A stretch of DNA of 64,000 nt from Brachypterus glaber (lineage: Eukaryota; Arthropoda; Insecta; Coleoptera; Kateretidae), in NCBI GenBank assembly GCA_958510825.1, contig OY294047.1, positions 1,240,001 through 1,304,000 on the forward strand. The letters are read 5' to 3'. Under the pieces are notes generated by a model. It saw only the letters and a list, made by a program, of their open reading frames with translations, searched no databases and was not told the DNA's origin. The position numbers and the translations under genes are program-made. Every line of letters starts with the position of its first letter. The first letter of the stretch is position 1. Below are positions 20,185 through 30,689 of the stretch, in pieces.

Positions 20185-22724
20185 ATGGCGTACAATTTGA
20201 GATCTCGCTCTATAGCCGAGACTCTTCGAAACGAAGAAGACAACGATGAAATATTGGGCGCAAGTGATTCCGAATCGGAAGATAATGTTTCGGAGCAGGC
20301 AGAAGAGTCCGATGAATACCGTGTATCAGACGATGGATCCGACGAAGATGGCGACGACGATATGGCAATGGATTGGGAAAATGCATCATTGATGCAGCGC
20401 TTGTTGGGATCTGCCGCACGAGGGCGGCCCAGAACACAACTCAAAGGGAAAGATGGTTTTGTTTGGAATACCAATCTTGCGCAGCGTCAGTCAGGTATGT
20501 TAGTGTGTGCGTGTATATATGTTTGCGTATATATGTATGTCCATTGGACTTTTATACGACATGATTTCTATTTTTTTTGCTTCTTCGACTGTTTTTACTA
20601 AAAAAACGAGTTTTTTCGCAATTGCAACGAAAAGTGGCCTTTTTTGGCCATTTTTTTCGAAGATATATCGTCCATTTTTAGTCAGCGACGTTTTGGTTGT
20701 AACTCACGAAACCGGTAAAAAAGCACTTATTACACGACAAAAACTGCGTGGAAATGAGTGTTTGACGTATTCACCAACTTTTTTCTTCAAAAACTGCAAA
20801 GATATGGCATCCGACAACAATGAACTTGGTCGCTTAACACATCTTGGCACAGCTATATACACAGTCCCGTTTACAGGGAAGGGCAAACGACATGTTTCCC
20901 CCCGGGCCCGGAGTTCGCGCGTTTGCGTCGACTGCCTAAAAATGGACTATATATCTTCGAAAAAAAGGCCAAAATAGGCCACTTATCGTTGCAATTGCAA
21001 ATAAAATAGAATATTGACATTTCGGCATTGCCTCACTTTTTTTTGCTCCGTAAAGTCGAATACAATCTCCGCCCATGCGCGCGCATGCGCTCCGATTGTA
21101 TTCAACTTCACGCAGCAAAAAAAGTGAGCCATTGCCGAAACGTCAATAAACTACTATTGTTTCCGAATTATAAAAAATTATATTTTACTCTAATTCTTAT
21201 GCTTCGTTCGAAATAAATATTTATTTTGATATTTTTTTCTGTCCATTAGATCGGCTAAGCGACATTCCACCGACGTATATCCCGGGACCTGCAGGACCTG
21301 CTGCAAAGTTGACAAAACTCGAAGAATTTTGGGATGCTCTATTTCCTCTTGAAATAATTGAGATCATTGTAAATTGCACTAATTTGCAAATCGAGGAACA
21401 CTGTGCTCAAATGATTGAGCGCGAGCAAGATACTCAGACCTACCATCATCACACGGACGTCGAAGAAATGAAAGCTTTCATAGCTCTTTTTTATTATATT
21501 GGTTCCTGGAAATCTACACACGTCAATACGCACGACTTGTGGAGTCATCAAAACGGAATGAGTTTCTATCGTTGCGTTATGCCTCGAGCACGGTTCATGG
21601 TTTTGTCTACTTGTCTTCGTTTTGACAATACAGAAACGAGAAACAGAGATGACAGATTTGCTCCAATTCGTCAGGTTTGGGAATTGTTTATTAAAAATTG
21701 TACCGCGTGCTATCAGCCAGGTCGTGATACGACTGTTGATGAAATTCTGTTCGGTTTTCGCGGCCGCAGTAAATTTAGGATGTATATAAAATCAAAGCCG
21801 GATAAATACGGCTTGAAATTTTTTTCATTGAATGATCCGAGTACATCATATCTTATTTACGCTCTTCCGTACTTGGGGAAAATCGCAATCAATGATAAAC
21901 TTGAAAATGAACAGCTGACCGAATACTACTTTCGCAAAACCACCGAGTGTATTCACGGTACAGAGCGCACCGTAACTTGCGACAATTGGTTCACTTCAGT
22001 ACCGCTTGTACAGCGCATGATGAAAGAGCCGTACAATCTAAAAATTACGGGTACTATAAGGAAAAACAAAACGCAGATACCGGCTGAAATGAAAGTTTGC
22101 TCGAAAGAAGTTCCCGATTCCAAGTTTTGCCACGCTCAAGGTATGACTCTCGTCACTTTTACACCGAAAAAAAATAAAATTGTACTACTGATAACGTCTG
22201 ATAAGCATACGACAAATGTTACGGGTGGAAAACCAGATATTGTTTTGCATTACAACTCAACAAAAGGAGGCACTGACTGCTTCGATTGGCTGTGTCATTC
22301 TTACACCGTTGCTGCTAAAACTAACAGGTGGCCAATGCGGGTATTTCTTGGTATTCTTGACATTGCAGCCGTCAATTCTCGTATACTTTTCAAATGTTAT
22401 AACGTTAACAAAAAAATAAACAAAGAAGTACGAATGAAACATTGTCTCGATAAATTGTCGTTGCACTTGGCGACACCGTTTTTGCAACGACGTCTTTCTG
22501 AAATGAGTCTTCGTCTTAGCCTACGAAAGGGCATAATGACAATTCTGAACATGAATTCTAGAGTTGAAAGTTCTGCTATGTTGGAATTAAATACAAAAAA
22601 GAGGTGTGGATTATGCAAAAGACAGCAGGATCGTAAATCACGATTCGCTTGTCCTTCGTGCGAAAGACCAGTCTGTGAAGAGCATAGAGCGGCGTTGTGT
22701 GTTGGCTGTATTGGCCGTGATTAA
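20185..22724 (+). CDS. piggyBac transposase (two exons)
   Basis: Cuts and pastes DNA at TTAA sites; acts in the nucleus. Exon 1 is 20185-20494 and exon 2 is 21250-22724. The intron has donor CAG|GTATGT and acceptor TCCATTAG|AT, and joins in frame to give 594 residues, the usual piggyBac length. The start is the first ATG (MAYNLRSRS) after a TATATTCAG that could itself be an acceptor of a 5' UTR intron. Residues 10-75 are acidic, as in the family. The DDE core has Asp267 in TVDE, Asp348 in TCDNWFTS, and Asp446/Asp449 in TKGGTDCFDW, all expected catalytic positions. The C terminus (556-590) is a zinc-binding ribbon, CxxC-CxxC-CxxH-CxxC. No stop or frameshift is seen. The domain pair corresponds to Pfam DDE_Tnp_1_7 plus a Tnp zinc ribbon. 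The intron assignment is inference; without splicing, exon 2 alone lacks the acidic N terminus. Confidence 0.9.
20495..21249 (+). other. Predicted intron of the transposase, with two large dyads
   Basis: 755 bp between consensus splice sites. Arms at 20612-20695 and 20930-21008 pair over about 80 bp (AAAGTGGCCTTTTTTGGCCA versus its inverse). A second palindrome at 21013-21146 is described separately. Confidence 0.75.
21013..21146. mobile_element. Palindromic MITE inside the intron
   Basis: 134 bp whose halves (TTGACATTTCGGCATTGCCT onward) are inverted copies meeting at CATGCGCGCGCATG. It is flanked by TA on each side. Probably a MITE that landed in the intron. Confidence 0.7.
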
Positions 22725-22771
22725 CTTTTGTCATCTATTTTTTTCCTATGTAAAATACTATGTAATGCATA

Positions 22772-22805
22772 AATAAACACGAAATAAGTTTACTTTCTCA
22801 ATAAA
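22772..22805 (+). terminator. Poly(A) signals of the transposase gene
   Basis: AATAAA at 22772-22777 and again at 22800-22805, 48 and 76 bp after the stop codon. Confidence 0.6.
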
Positions 22806-23194
22806 AATACTTTATTTACTGTATAACCTACATTACCCACTTCTTTCTTTCGATTCACAAATTTGCCGAAATAGTCAACTTCAGACATCCGAATAAATAT
22901 ACTTTTTTCACAATTCAGTATAGCACAAATTTTTTCTTGATAGTGAATCGCTTCACGAAGAAAACCTGTTTGGAACTATTGCTTTATCTTAAAAAATAAA
23001 GCCTGTGGAATTTTTTAACTGAAAAATGCCAAAATTTTCGAAAAAAAATTTAAAAGTCTTATATTTACATAAAAAATTTAAAAACATTTAAAACAAACGA
23101 CGGGATTATGAAAAGGAAGTCTTAAACTTACTTTCTGGAAAGATTATTTATACGGACAATCGAAAAAACAAAAATAACAAATTGTTTTTTGCTT

Positions 23195-23254
23195 GGGGTC
23201 TGGGGGACCCCGTGTGACCATTACGTAATTATTTGGAGGTGTGACCATGTCGGG
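23195..23254 (+). promoter_or_regulatory. piggyBac right TIR and subterminal palindrome
   Basis: GGGGTCTGGGGGACCCC plus GTGTGACCATTACG, then 14 bp, then GGTGTGACCATGTCGGG at the very end. The TGTGACCAT core thus occurs twice here. Confidence 0.8.
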
Positions 23255-23673
23255 TTAAAAAAATAAAAAATGTTTTTTTAAATATTTTAATTTTTTTAAT
23301 TTTTCGAAGTTTGTTTTGTATTTTATTTTTTTTATAACTTTATATTAAACCGTCTTTCGTTTTAATTAATAAGTAAGAGAATGTAAGTTTTGTTCAAATT
23401 TATCAATAAATTGAAAAGTTATAGAGGTTACGTGACTTTTTTTTGTGATTAAAGAACGTTTCGCCCGATAGATTATTTTATTTTTGGTTTTAAATCGACA
23501 TTTACACTATATTATATAATACTATAATTATATAATTATATTATAAATGTAAACAGATTACAGAAGAAAACTGAGTGTTTCCAAAGTCGAACTAAAAGTA
23601 AGTAAAGGCAAACTGTGATACCCCAGAACCAAACCCAGAAAAAAACTCAATTGTCAGTTTTTTGGACCACCCT
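23255..23673. mobile_element. Right part of the older element split by piggyBac
   Basis: See 19411-19818. It ends TTTTTTGGACCACCCTA. It has no coding content; TAA microsatellites follow at 23818-23840. Confidence 0.5.
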
Positions 23674-23986
23674 AGGTAGCATACATATACGTATGCATAA
23701 ACCACAAAGAAGTGAAATACTCATGTAAAATTATGTAACACAATCTCAGCAACAGTGTCTTTTAATTATTGCAACAATGTTGATTGTTTTGTGGGAGTAT
23801 AATTTTCCAAGACCAGAAATAATAATAATAATAATAATAACATATATCTAAGGAAGAATGTACAATCAAGAGATTCCAAATTAGAACGAATTCTATTTTA
23901 AAAGTATATTATTTTTGTTTTTGTTTTTGAGCTCTATGAATAAAACTTTTTCAGTAAACTTTAACTCATTGGTTCCACTTATAAAG

Positions 23987-24207
23987 TGCGTACATTAAGT
24001 CTGGAACCACCCGATTAACTTTTCAGTTATAAGTCTTAAAAACAAGGTCCGATAGGTTGCTATTTGAAAAAAAAAGTTGTGATGGGAGAGTGAAAGGGGA
24101 TGAAAATTTTAGTAAGTTTTTTTGCACTGTCCGAGCTTTAAAAAAAATATATATAACTGAAAAGCTAAGTGATTCCAGACTTTCCAGCTTTATAACATAC
24201 ACACTGT
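23987..24207. mobile_element. Short deletion copy of the 59048 palindrome family
   Basis: GTGCGTACATTAAGTCTGGA on the left and CACTGTA on the right, with TTGCTATTTGAAAAAAAAAG and GTGATTCCAGACTT inside. Much of both arms has been lost. 24208-24779 shows nothing recognisable. Confidence 0.65.
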
Positions 24208-24779
24208 ATGTGGTGATAAAGATAATACAAGCCATACATGAAAAGGAGGGTATCGTATTTTGGGCTAAATCGCCTGCAACGATATCATTTTACATACTTA
24301 TAGATACATAAAAAATATATAATTTCTCAAAATGCCAGCCCTGTTTATGACCCGCAACAGACTTTAATTAAATTTTTAATTACGAATTTTGACATGTGTC
24401 AATGCAGGTTTGGCAACATTGCACCTAACGAAAGTTTAAGTGTCAAGTGTCATGTCATGTCAAAATAAAAATAACAAAATAACATTAACTTGGTTAACAA
24501 TTTCTTTTTATTATTTTGCACTTAAAAAGACATATTAAGAAAAACTCAATTCACAATGTGAAGAGAATACTATGGAATGCAAAACATTAAACATCTTCAC
24601 AGCTTGTTTAAATTTTGGGATATTTGGAAGTTTTAATTGCGTTTGCCCACATCTGGCCGAAAATTGTGGTAAAGCAGCGGCTGTGAGTAATCAACACAAG
24701 AAAATAATAATGTTTGTATATAGTAACACCATACACTCTAAATTTGTCCGTCAATCTTTCAGTAATATTAACTGTAATA

Positions 24780-25200
24780 CACGGAAAAAAAAAATTATAG
24801 CTAGGAGTGCTATAACACACATACCAAGCAAATTATAATCGCTTATTATATAAATACAAGGCTTTCTCTTACAATTATGGCAGTCAGTGTAAAAATTTAT
24901 ATGAAATACTTTAATTGTTTAGTGAATAATAAAATATAACAAATAGTATGGCATTTATAGCTTAAATAGATTTAATTATTGCCCGTGCTAATAATTTTTA
25001 TAATATAATAAAATTTCTGTAAATTTATAATAGTGCCTGTAATAAATATAATCGTGTCTGTAATATATATAATCGTTTCCAATTTTTAACATTATTAGTT
25101 ATTGTGTCCCTTATAATCTATAGCTTAAATCACTATAATTTGCCACTGTTACCAAATATCTTATAATGTATAGCGCAGAGCCCACTAATTTCTTTCCGTG
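24780..25200 (+). mobile_element. Tc1/mariner-type MITE (CACGGAAA family), copy 3
   Basis: 421 bp, TA at 24778 and 25201, same ends and body as copy 2, with a small deletion near 25084. Confidence 0.9.
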
Positions 25201-25866
25201 TAATTAAAGCAAATTCACCATGTCAGAACGTGAATTTACAATATTTATTAAAATTAACCTCAATATTATTCGGTTTAGTAAAATCTCAGATCTTTTCCTG
25301 TCGGTACAATAATTTTGCATTAAAAGTCATGCATGTGGTCCAAAAACCTGGCACTTTTACAATATTGGATGAAAATTACCATAATTAAGGGTTACATTCC
25401 ACAAAAGATAGCAGTAAAATTACCAAAATAAAAATTCACATTTTTACAGATAACATTGATTTTACAGTACTGATTTAAATTTACCACTTTCTTTGCTGGT
25501 AACATATGACCTACTTTATTTGCTGGGAAATTACCATATTTTCATTTACAGTGTACATACAAAAACTATACCGAGTGGTTTTTTTAAACGTTCCCCATCT
25601 GAACGTCTCGAGAACGAAGAAAAATATTTAATTTAAAAAAAGGCAACAATTTTGACATAAAAATGGCTCTTTTCTTCCCTTTGACTTGGGACAAGCAGCA
25701 CCATCTTCTAAATAAGGAATATAACCATTTTTATACGTCTTTCAAAAGCTTTTCATAAGAGATTTGGTAATATGTTAAAGAAATAAAAATAACGCTCATG
25801 TTGATGCTCGTCAAATGTTTAATATTAATTTTTTTTATTAATCGACAAAGAGGGCAATTTTATAAT
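25201..25866. other. No gene; possible unclassified MITE
   Basis: 25360-25556 is rich in AAATTACCA/TTACCA motifs and ends TTTACAGTGTA, which suggests a short TIR element, but the left end is unclear. Confidence 0.4.
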
Positions 25867-26378
25867 AGTACATTAAAGTACTAGTTTCATAACATACGTT
25901 TTTAGCGCACGAGTACAAGTTTAGAAAACGAGCCGCTTGCGGCGAGTTTTCTAAAGTACTAGTGCTCTAAAAACGTGTTATGAAACGATTGCTTAATACA
26001 ATTTTTTCTATTTTGCTCTAAAATTAAAAAACTTACATTTAAATTGATGACTGATTTAGGGATTTTTGTTTTGAGTTGGCATTACAGTTTACACTATGTA
26101 TAAAATTCTAAGAACAAATTATATTTTGATATATTTAATAGTGATCTCTTCTTTTTTCACTGCAATTAACCAGTCCACAATTTTAACACGGTAAAAAATA
26201 ACCCAAACACAAAATTTTGTAAAAAATTAAACTTTAAATCGACATTGACATTTGCACGCGTCAAGGCTTTTGTATGTTGCCAATCCAACAGAAAAAAAAG
26301 TAGAGACCTCTTATGAGCCTATAAGAACACGCAAAATGCGTGTGATTATGAGCTTATAAGAGTCGCAAAATAGAAAAA
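25867..26378 (-). mobile_element. Hairpin-ended repeat H1, near full length
   Basis: Plus strand starts TAGTACATTAAAGTACTAGT, runs through the nested hairpin (GTTTTTAGCGCACGAGTAC, AACGAGCCGCTTGCGG), and ends GAGTCGCAAAATAGAAAAA. About 512 bp, no open frame of note. Confidence 0.85.
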
Positions 26379-26518
26379 TTAAATTATGGTCTTATTTTTA
26401 ACCGGGTTGCTTATCAGCATTTGCAAATTTTATAAAAAAGATAACTTTGCCTAGCGTTTTTTAGAATATTAATATTTTATCTTGTTTTAAGATATTCAAT
26501 GTCACACCTTTTAAAAAA

Positions 26519-26609
26519 GCGATACTGTGATTGGCTTACAAGTTACATGATGGCACATCTAGCCAAGCACGGCATCGCATTCTTGCTATGCGAGCCTGTG
26601 GATGTGCCC
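26519..26609. mobile_element. Truncated copy of the TTAA palindrome family
   Basis: TGTGATTGGCTTACAAGTTA and GCCAAGCACGGCATCGCATT parallel 42135-42279. The right end is GGATGTGCCC followed by TAAA; the left end is missing. 26610-27321 has no gene, only a short (GTCC)n at 27106. Confidence 0.7.
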
Positions 26610-27321
26610 TAAACCTTGCAGCTGTCACTTGGATTACAAACAAACTTACAAACTGCAGTTTTCAGGACAATGATTTTTAATGGGATTGAAACAAATAACT
26701 TCCTTCTCTTGTTTTATAGACCAAACTAAATAAGCTAAATCAAGTTGGCAAAGTCTTGAAAATTTCATCATAAAATTATAAACTAATTAAAACTTAATTA
26801 AATATTTTAAACTATTTTAAACAGCAAAAAATATTTATGTTAAAAAATTATTATTATTAAGGACTTTATGCATTTCTATCTATTAACTTCCTGTGGAGAA
26901 ATGTTTAAACTTTGTCTATTATTAAGTTTTATCTATTTTTATTTTTATTTATTTTGTTCATATCAAATATAAATTTTATTTTTTTTTTAAATAGTATTAT
27001 AAGGCAGTTTCGAATTTTCAAAAAAATTTAAAAATCGCCCTAGACAAAAAATTCTTGGATATAAATTTGTTTCATGAAAAAATAAGTAACTTTTTTTTGA
27101 AATGTCCGTCCGTCCGTCTGATAGATAAATTTTCAGAAAAAAACAAGTTCTACGAGGGGAAGATCCTTATTGTTTTTGAAAGTAAACCCCCAGAAACAAA
27201 AAAATTATGGGGGGTTAAATTTAAAAAAAATCAAAAAAATCTGATCTGATCTGAGATAATTCCGATTAACGTAAGTTTTTCGGGAAGGTTTAAAATAACG
27301 TGATAATCACACGGCCCACTT

Positions 27322-28235
27322 TACATCGGCACTTAGTGCTACTAAGAGTGCCGATGTATTAAAATCTTCGCCGAAAAGTCAAAATCTTTGACCACGTTTT
27401 TTTTAACATTTCTCGACGTTTTAGACCAGTCGATATCAGTAAAAAAAATTTTGCGGCCGTCTGTCTGTCTGTCTGGGTGTAAACTCTCTAACTCCATTTC
27501 TACATGAGATATCGACTTGCGGTTTTTTGCATATTGTTTCTTATCGTATTCCGAAGAGCTGATTAGATTTTGGGGGTAAACGATTGGGGGTAAGGGGGTA
27601 AAAATAGGGTAAAACTCCTATTTTTAGCGTTTATTGTTTATAATTAAGGCAATTATTATTGTATTTGGTTAATTTAGCACTTATATAAAAGATAATTTTA
27701 AATTGGTCAAAAAATTTTATAAACAACGTTTTCCTAAAACGCATTGTTTTCGAGATATTGGCGTTTAAAGCAGTAAAAGGTTTTTTTAGCATATCTCACA
27801 TATTTATAACCCGATTTCAAAAAATTATATTTTAAATAAAAGCTCTTTTTAAGCCCTATAAAAAATGTTATATACAGTTTTTGCTAGAATAAAATGTTTT
27901 AAAGATACAGAATTTAAAATCAAACAAAACACCTAGTTTGAAAACTAGATGGCTCTAGTGTACAAATTTTAAGCTTCCATTCATTTGTTTTTAAAATCAA
28001 TCAAAAATTGTAATTAATAAGTTCAACTTGCATCCAAGTAAAAACATACTTTTATTATTAATTTTAATTATATATTAAGTGTACAAAAAAAGCTAAAGTT
28101 TAATATAAATATTATACAAGTTAGTTTGTGCAGTGAGGAGTAGTAGTAAAATTGTAATTATGTTATGCTACCCTGTTCTAATAGCATGTTATTAGTTTTC
28201 CCAATGGTGCCGATGTTTTGACAGGGTGCTTGAAA
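27322..28235 (-). mobile_element. Mini-me-like element, copy 3, with an insertion
   Basis: Inverted relative to copy 1: TTACATCGGCACTTAGTGCT at the left, a short (GTCT)n at 27450-27475, and the shared body to about 27962. The distal end GTGCCGATGTTTTGACAGGG (28207) follows some 240 bp of unrelated AT-rich DNA. That spacer may be a later insertion. Confidence 0.65.
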
Positions 28236-28688
28236 CGTTTTATCTAGTTTTTAATAAAAAATGACAAATATTAATTATATACAAAAAGAAAGTTAAAGAT
28301 GTTGTATTTAGGTGTCTTAAAGTCGTTATCTGCACTCGTTCAAAAGTTTAGGGGTGACTTTTGGCACGCTTTGTACATTAAGTGAAGTGTATAACAAAAT
28401 TATTTGGAAACCTATTCCCCAGTGTACATTGATAAACATTAAACCGTTTGCATGTTTGAATAAAATCCATGTTTATTGTTCTAAATTCAATTGGGACCTT
28501 CTTCAATTAACATTTCAATTTTTGATGTTATTTTACAAATATATTTGTTTAAATGGATGTGTGCCTTTACAATCGAAATTCAATTTAGACCGTTTTGCAC
28601 AAGATATTTTTATGTATTTTTTATGATATAATACGCGAATTAAATGTACTAGGTAGGTGTCTACAAATGAATATGAAAAACATATTTG
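28236..28688. other. No gene recognised
   Basis: 28336-28366 (CGTTCAAAAGTTTAGGGGTG, ACTTTTGGCACGC) is an eroded end of the 8552 family. The 90-codon frame here has no recognisable family. The last 8 bp (CATATTTG) are the duplication of the next element. Confidence 0.5.
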
Positions 28689-28941
28689 CATATAAGAAAT
28701 ACACTATAAGAGAAAGTCAAATACGTGACCGTGAAAAGTATTCAGGACCCGAACCTGTGTTTTGGCTTCTAGGTACGACTGAGCGATGGCGCCAGCTGTA
28801 TATGAACTTGATTGTTTAGTGGGAGTGGGGTGAGGGGTAGTATATCTGTCAAAACAATTGAAATTTTACTCGTGAAATTTTACTCGTGATTTGCAATTTA
28901 TTGTGCTTTTATACCGAACTTTTATTGTGATGTAATACAAA

Positions 28942-29076
28942 ATGTGTATTGTACCGTTTTGCAAGGATCAGTTAAGTAAACGTCACCGTTTTCCTAGTGA
29001 TGCAAACTTATTTAATGTGTGGGTCAAAAACATTAATAGTGCCAAGTTAAATAAAATGACTAAAGGCAGGGACTGA
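28942..29076 (+). pseudogene. THAP-domain N terminus, truncated
   Basis: 44 codons beginning MCIVPFCK with a C-x4-C pair (Cys2, Cys7). RHRFPSD follows at residues 14-20, then a Trp at 27 in NVWVKNIN, and KLNKMTK. This is the first half of a THAP zinc finger, a sequence-specific DNA-binding domain used by P transposases to find their own ends. The second half, with the later Cys and His ligands, is absent: the frame stops at TGA just as the 53-bp repeats begin. It starts 253 bp inside the element, a sensible place for exon 1. An alternative is a captured host THAP exon. Too short to fold as a full domain. Confidence 0.75.
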
Positions 29077-29335
29077 CCCTGTCTTGAAAAGCTTCTTATT
29101 ATTTTGACTGAGCTGAGCAGGGACAGCCCCTACAAAAAAAGCTTATTGATTTGACTGAGCTGTTTAGGGCTGGGACAAATGCCCTAAAAAGCTTCTTACC
29201 ATTTTTACTGATATGTTTAGGGCAGGGATGGCCCCTATCGAAAAGAGCTTATCAGTTTGACTGAGCTAGCCTTAAACAGCTGTTTAGGGCTGGGATAGCC
29301 CCTGGCCAGAGAAGCTTATCGGTTTAACTAATTCA
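29063..29335 (+). repeat. Five-unit minisatellite, ~53-bp period
   Basis: Diverged units of the form GGGCAGGGACAGCCCCTA, AAAAAGCTTATT, then TTGACTGAGCTGTTTAG. Boundaries lie near 29063, 29113, 29165, 29218 and 29286. It begins inside the THAP frame, so its expansion or capture probably truncated the gene. Confidence 0.85.
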
Positions 29336-29966
29336 TATTGTTTATCTGTTAAATGTAGGAATACTAATTACAAAAACTTTGCAAATGTGCTCTGCCCTTA
29401 GGCAGTATATTCTGTATGACACTCAATTATATATGAAGGCAAATGTTTACTCCTCATATATATTTATTTATAATAAAAAGTTAACTGTTAAAAGTACGAC
29501 ATAATTGTTTTAATTTCCTATTTACGTTTAAAATAAAATATATAAAAATCAAAGCCAAGTGTTTTTTTTAATTATATAGGTTTATTTAGCAAAAGATAAA
29601 ATTTCATATTTTTAAAGTTTAACAAATTTTACATTTAATTAAAATTTCGATTCATATATTGTTATTTTTAATTAATGTGCGGGTTAGATAACCCACTTGT
29701 TAGACTTTAAAAATTTGTTTTATCTTTTGGTGAATAAACTTAAAGTTTTAAATAAAAATACAGAGCTTTTCCCCATTTTTACAAAATTGATTTGGGAAAG
29801 CAATAGTAATCTTTATTACCGACTTCCGTAGGTTATCTGTATTATCGGCTGTCGTTGACCGTGAATTTAGTGAATTTTAAAAAACAACGGCTAATGGCGG
29901 TACAATAGTTTTCTTATCTCTATCATTTGACTTTCTCTTATAGTGTATTTCTTATATGCATATTTG

Positions 29967-30344
29967 TTTCACTACTAGCTTTAGAACATACCAATATTTA
30001 TCATGTTTCAGACTGTGAGATCGATTTTCTTCACCTATAGCAATAATAATTTTTTCTCTCCTAGTGGGAGAAAATTTTATAAACACTTTTTGTGCAAATT
30101 TTACTAATTAAACCCAATAAATTGCTTTTTATTTGTTAAATATAATTATTACCAATTAATATACAATCACTAATTAGCTAAAAATTATGAAAAAAAATTA
30201 AAAAAACCTAAATTTTTAAACGTCAGTTCAGATCATTTTTTTGAGCAAATTTCATTGATCAAGGCTACTTGATTTTTATGAAAATTTCATGAAATATCAT
30301 TTCTGTTAATAATTTATTTTATTATTTGAATAAAAATAGTTAAA
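29967..30344. other. No gene recognised
   Basis: AT-rich. A CACTACTAGC / GCTAGTAGTG pair spans it, but the right member belongs to the H3 repeat that follows. Confidence 0.45.
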
Positions 30345-30508
30345 TATTGCTAGTAGTGAAAAAACTAATATATAAACTACGGTAGAGAAGAATATTATAG
30401 CCTCGCACTGTTAAATCCCTCGCTCCTACGCAGCTCGGGATTTAATACGCTCGGCTATAAAAAATGTCTTCTCTACCTTGTTATATAATTACTATTAGTT
30501 TTTACGAA
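30345..30508. mobile_element. Hairpin-ended repeat H3, copy 1
   Basis: GGTAGAGAAG at 30376 pairs with CTTCTCTACC at 30468, enclosing ATTATAGCCTCGCACT and its inverted AGCGGCTATA-type partner. The opening GCTAGTAGTGAAAAAACTAA and the closing ATATAATTACTATTAG are shared, inverted, with 51750-51910. Confidence 0.7.
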
Positions 30509-30689
30509 CATTTTTTTTTAATTATTAAATAAGCAGCGCTTAACCCTCTAACAAACTTTTCCATTTTTAAAATAATTTTTAAGTTATTGGGCCCTTTATG
30601 TTTTCAGGGTGTAACGAGTTTTTATTCGTTGTTGCAAGAAAAAATAATATTCTTTAGATTCTAAGTAATTAAATACTCCTACGTCACGA

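Larger units (their letters stand above)
19819..23254 (+). mobile_element. Complete piggyBac transposon, 3,436 bp
   Basis: Bounded by TTAA at 19815-19818 and 23255-23258, the exact duplication piggyBac makes. Inside, TIRs start CCCGGCATGGTCACC on the left and the complement of CCCGACATGGTCACA on the right. GGGGTC...GACCCC palindromes lie next to both ends. It encodes one intron-containing transposase with all catalytic residues, and poly(A) signals follow the stop. Nothing visible disables it, so it may be autonomous or recently so. About 470 bp separate the stop codon from the right end. Confidence 0.95.
28689..29958 (+). mobile_element. P-superfamily-like non-autonomous element, 1,270 bp
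   Basis: TIRs are 34 bp and perfect (CATATAAGAAATACAC... and its complement ending CTTATATG). They are flanked by a perfect 8-bp duplication CATATTTG at 28681-28688 and 29959-29966. P elements make 8-bp duplications, have ~31-bp TIRs starting CA, and encode a THAP domain at the transposase N terminus. All three occur here (THAP start at 28942). The rest of a transposase is missing and replaced by a minisatellite and AT-rich DNA, so it must be non-autonomous. Confidence 0.85.

Noticed and set aside
20210..20474. Antisense frames of 75 and 97 codons over exon 1
   Set aside because: They mirror the acidic region of the piggyBac transposase.
29970..30359. CACTA-type element (CACTACTAGC ... GCTAGTAGTG)
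   Set aside because: The right motif belongs to repeat H3, which carries it at 51893 too, and no 2-3 bp duplication is present.
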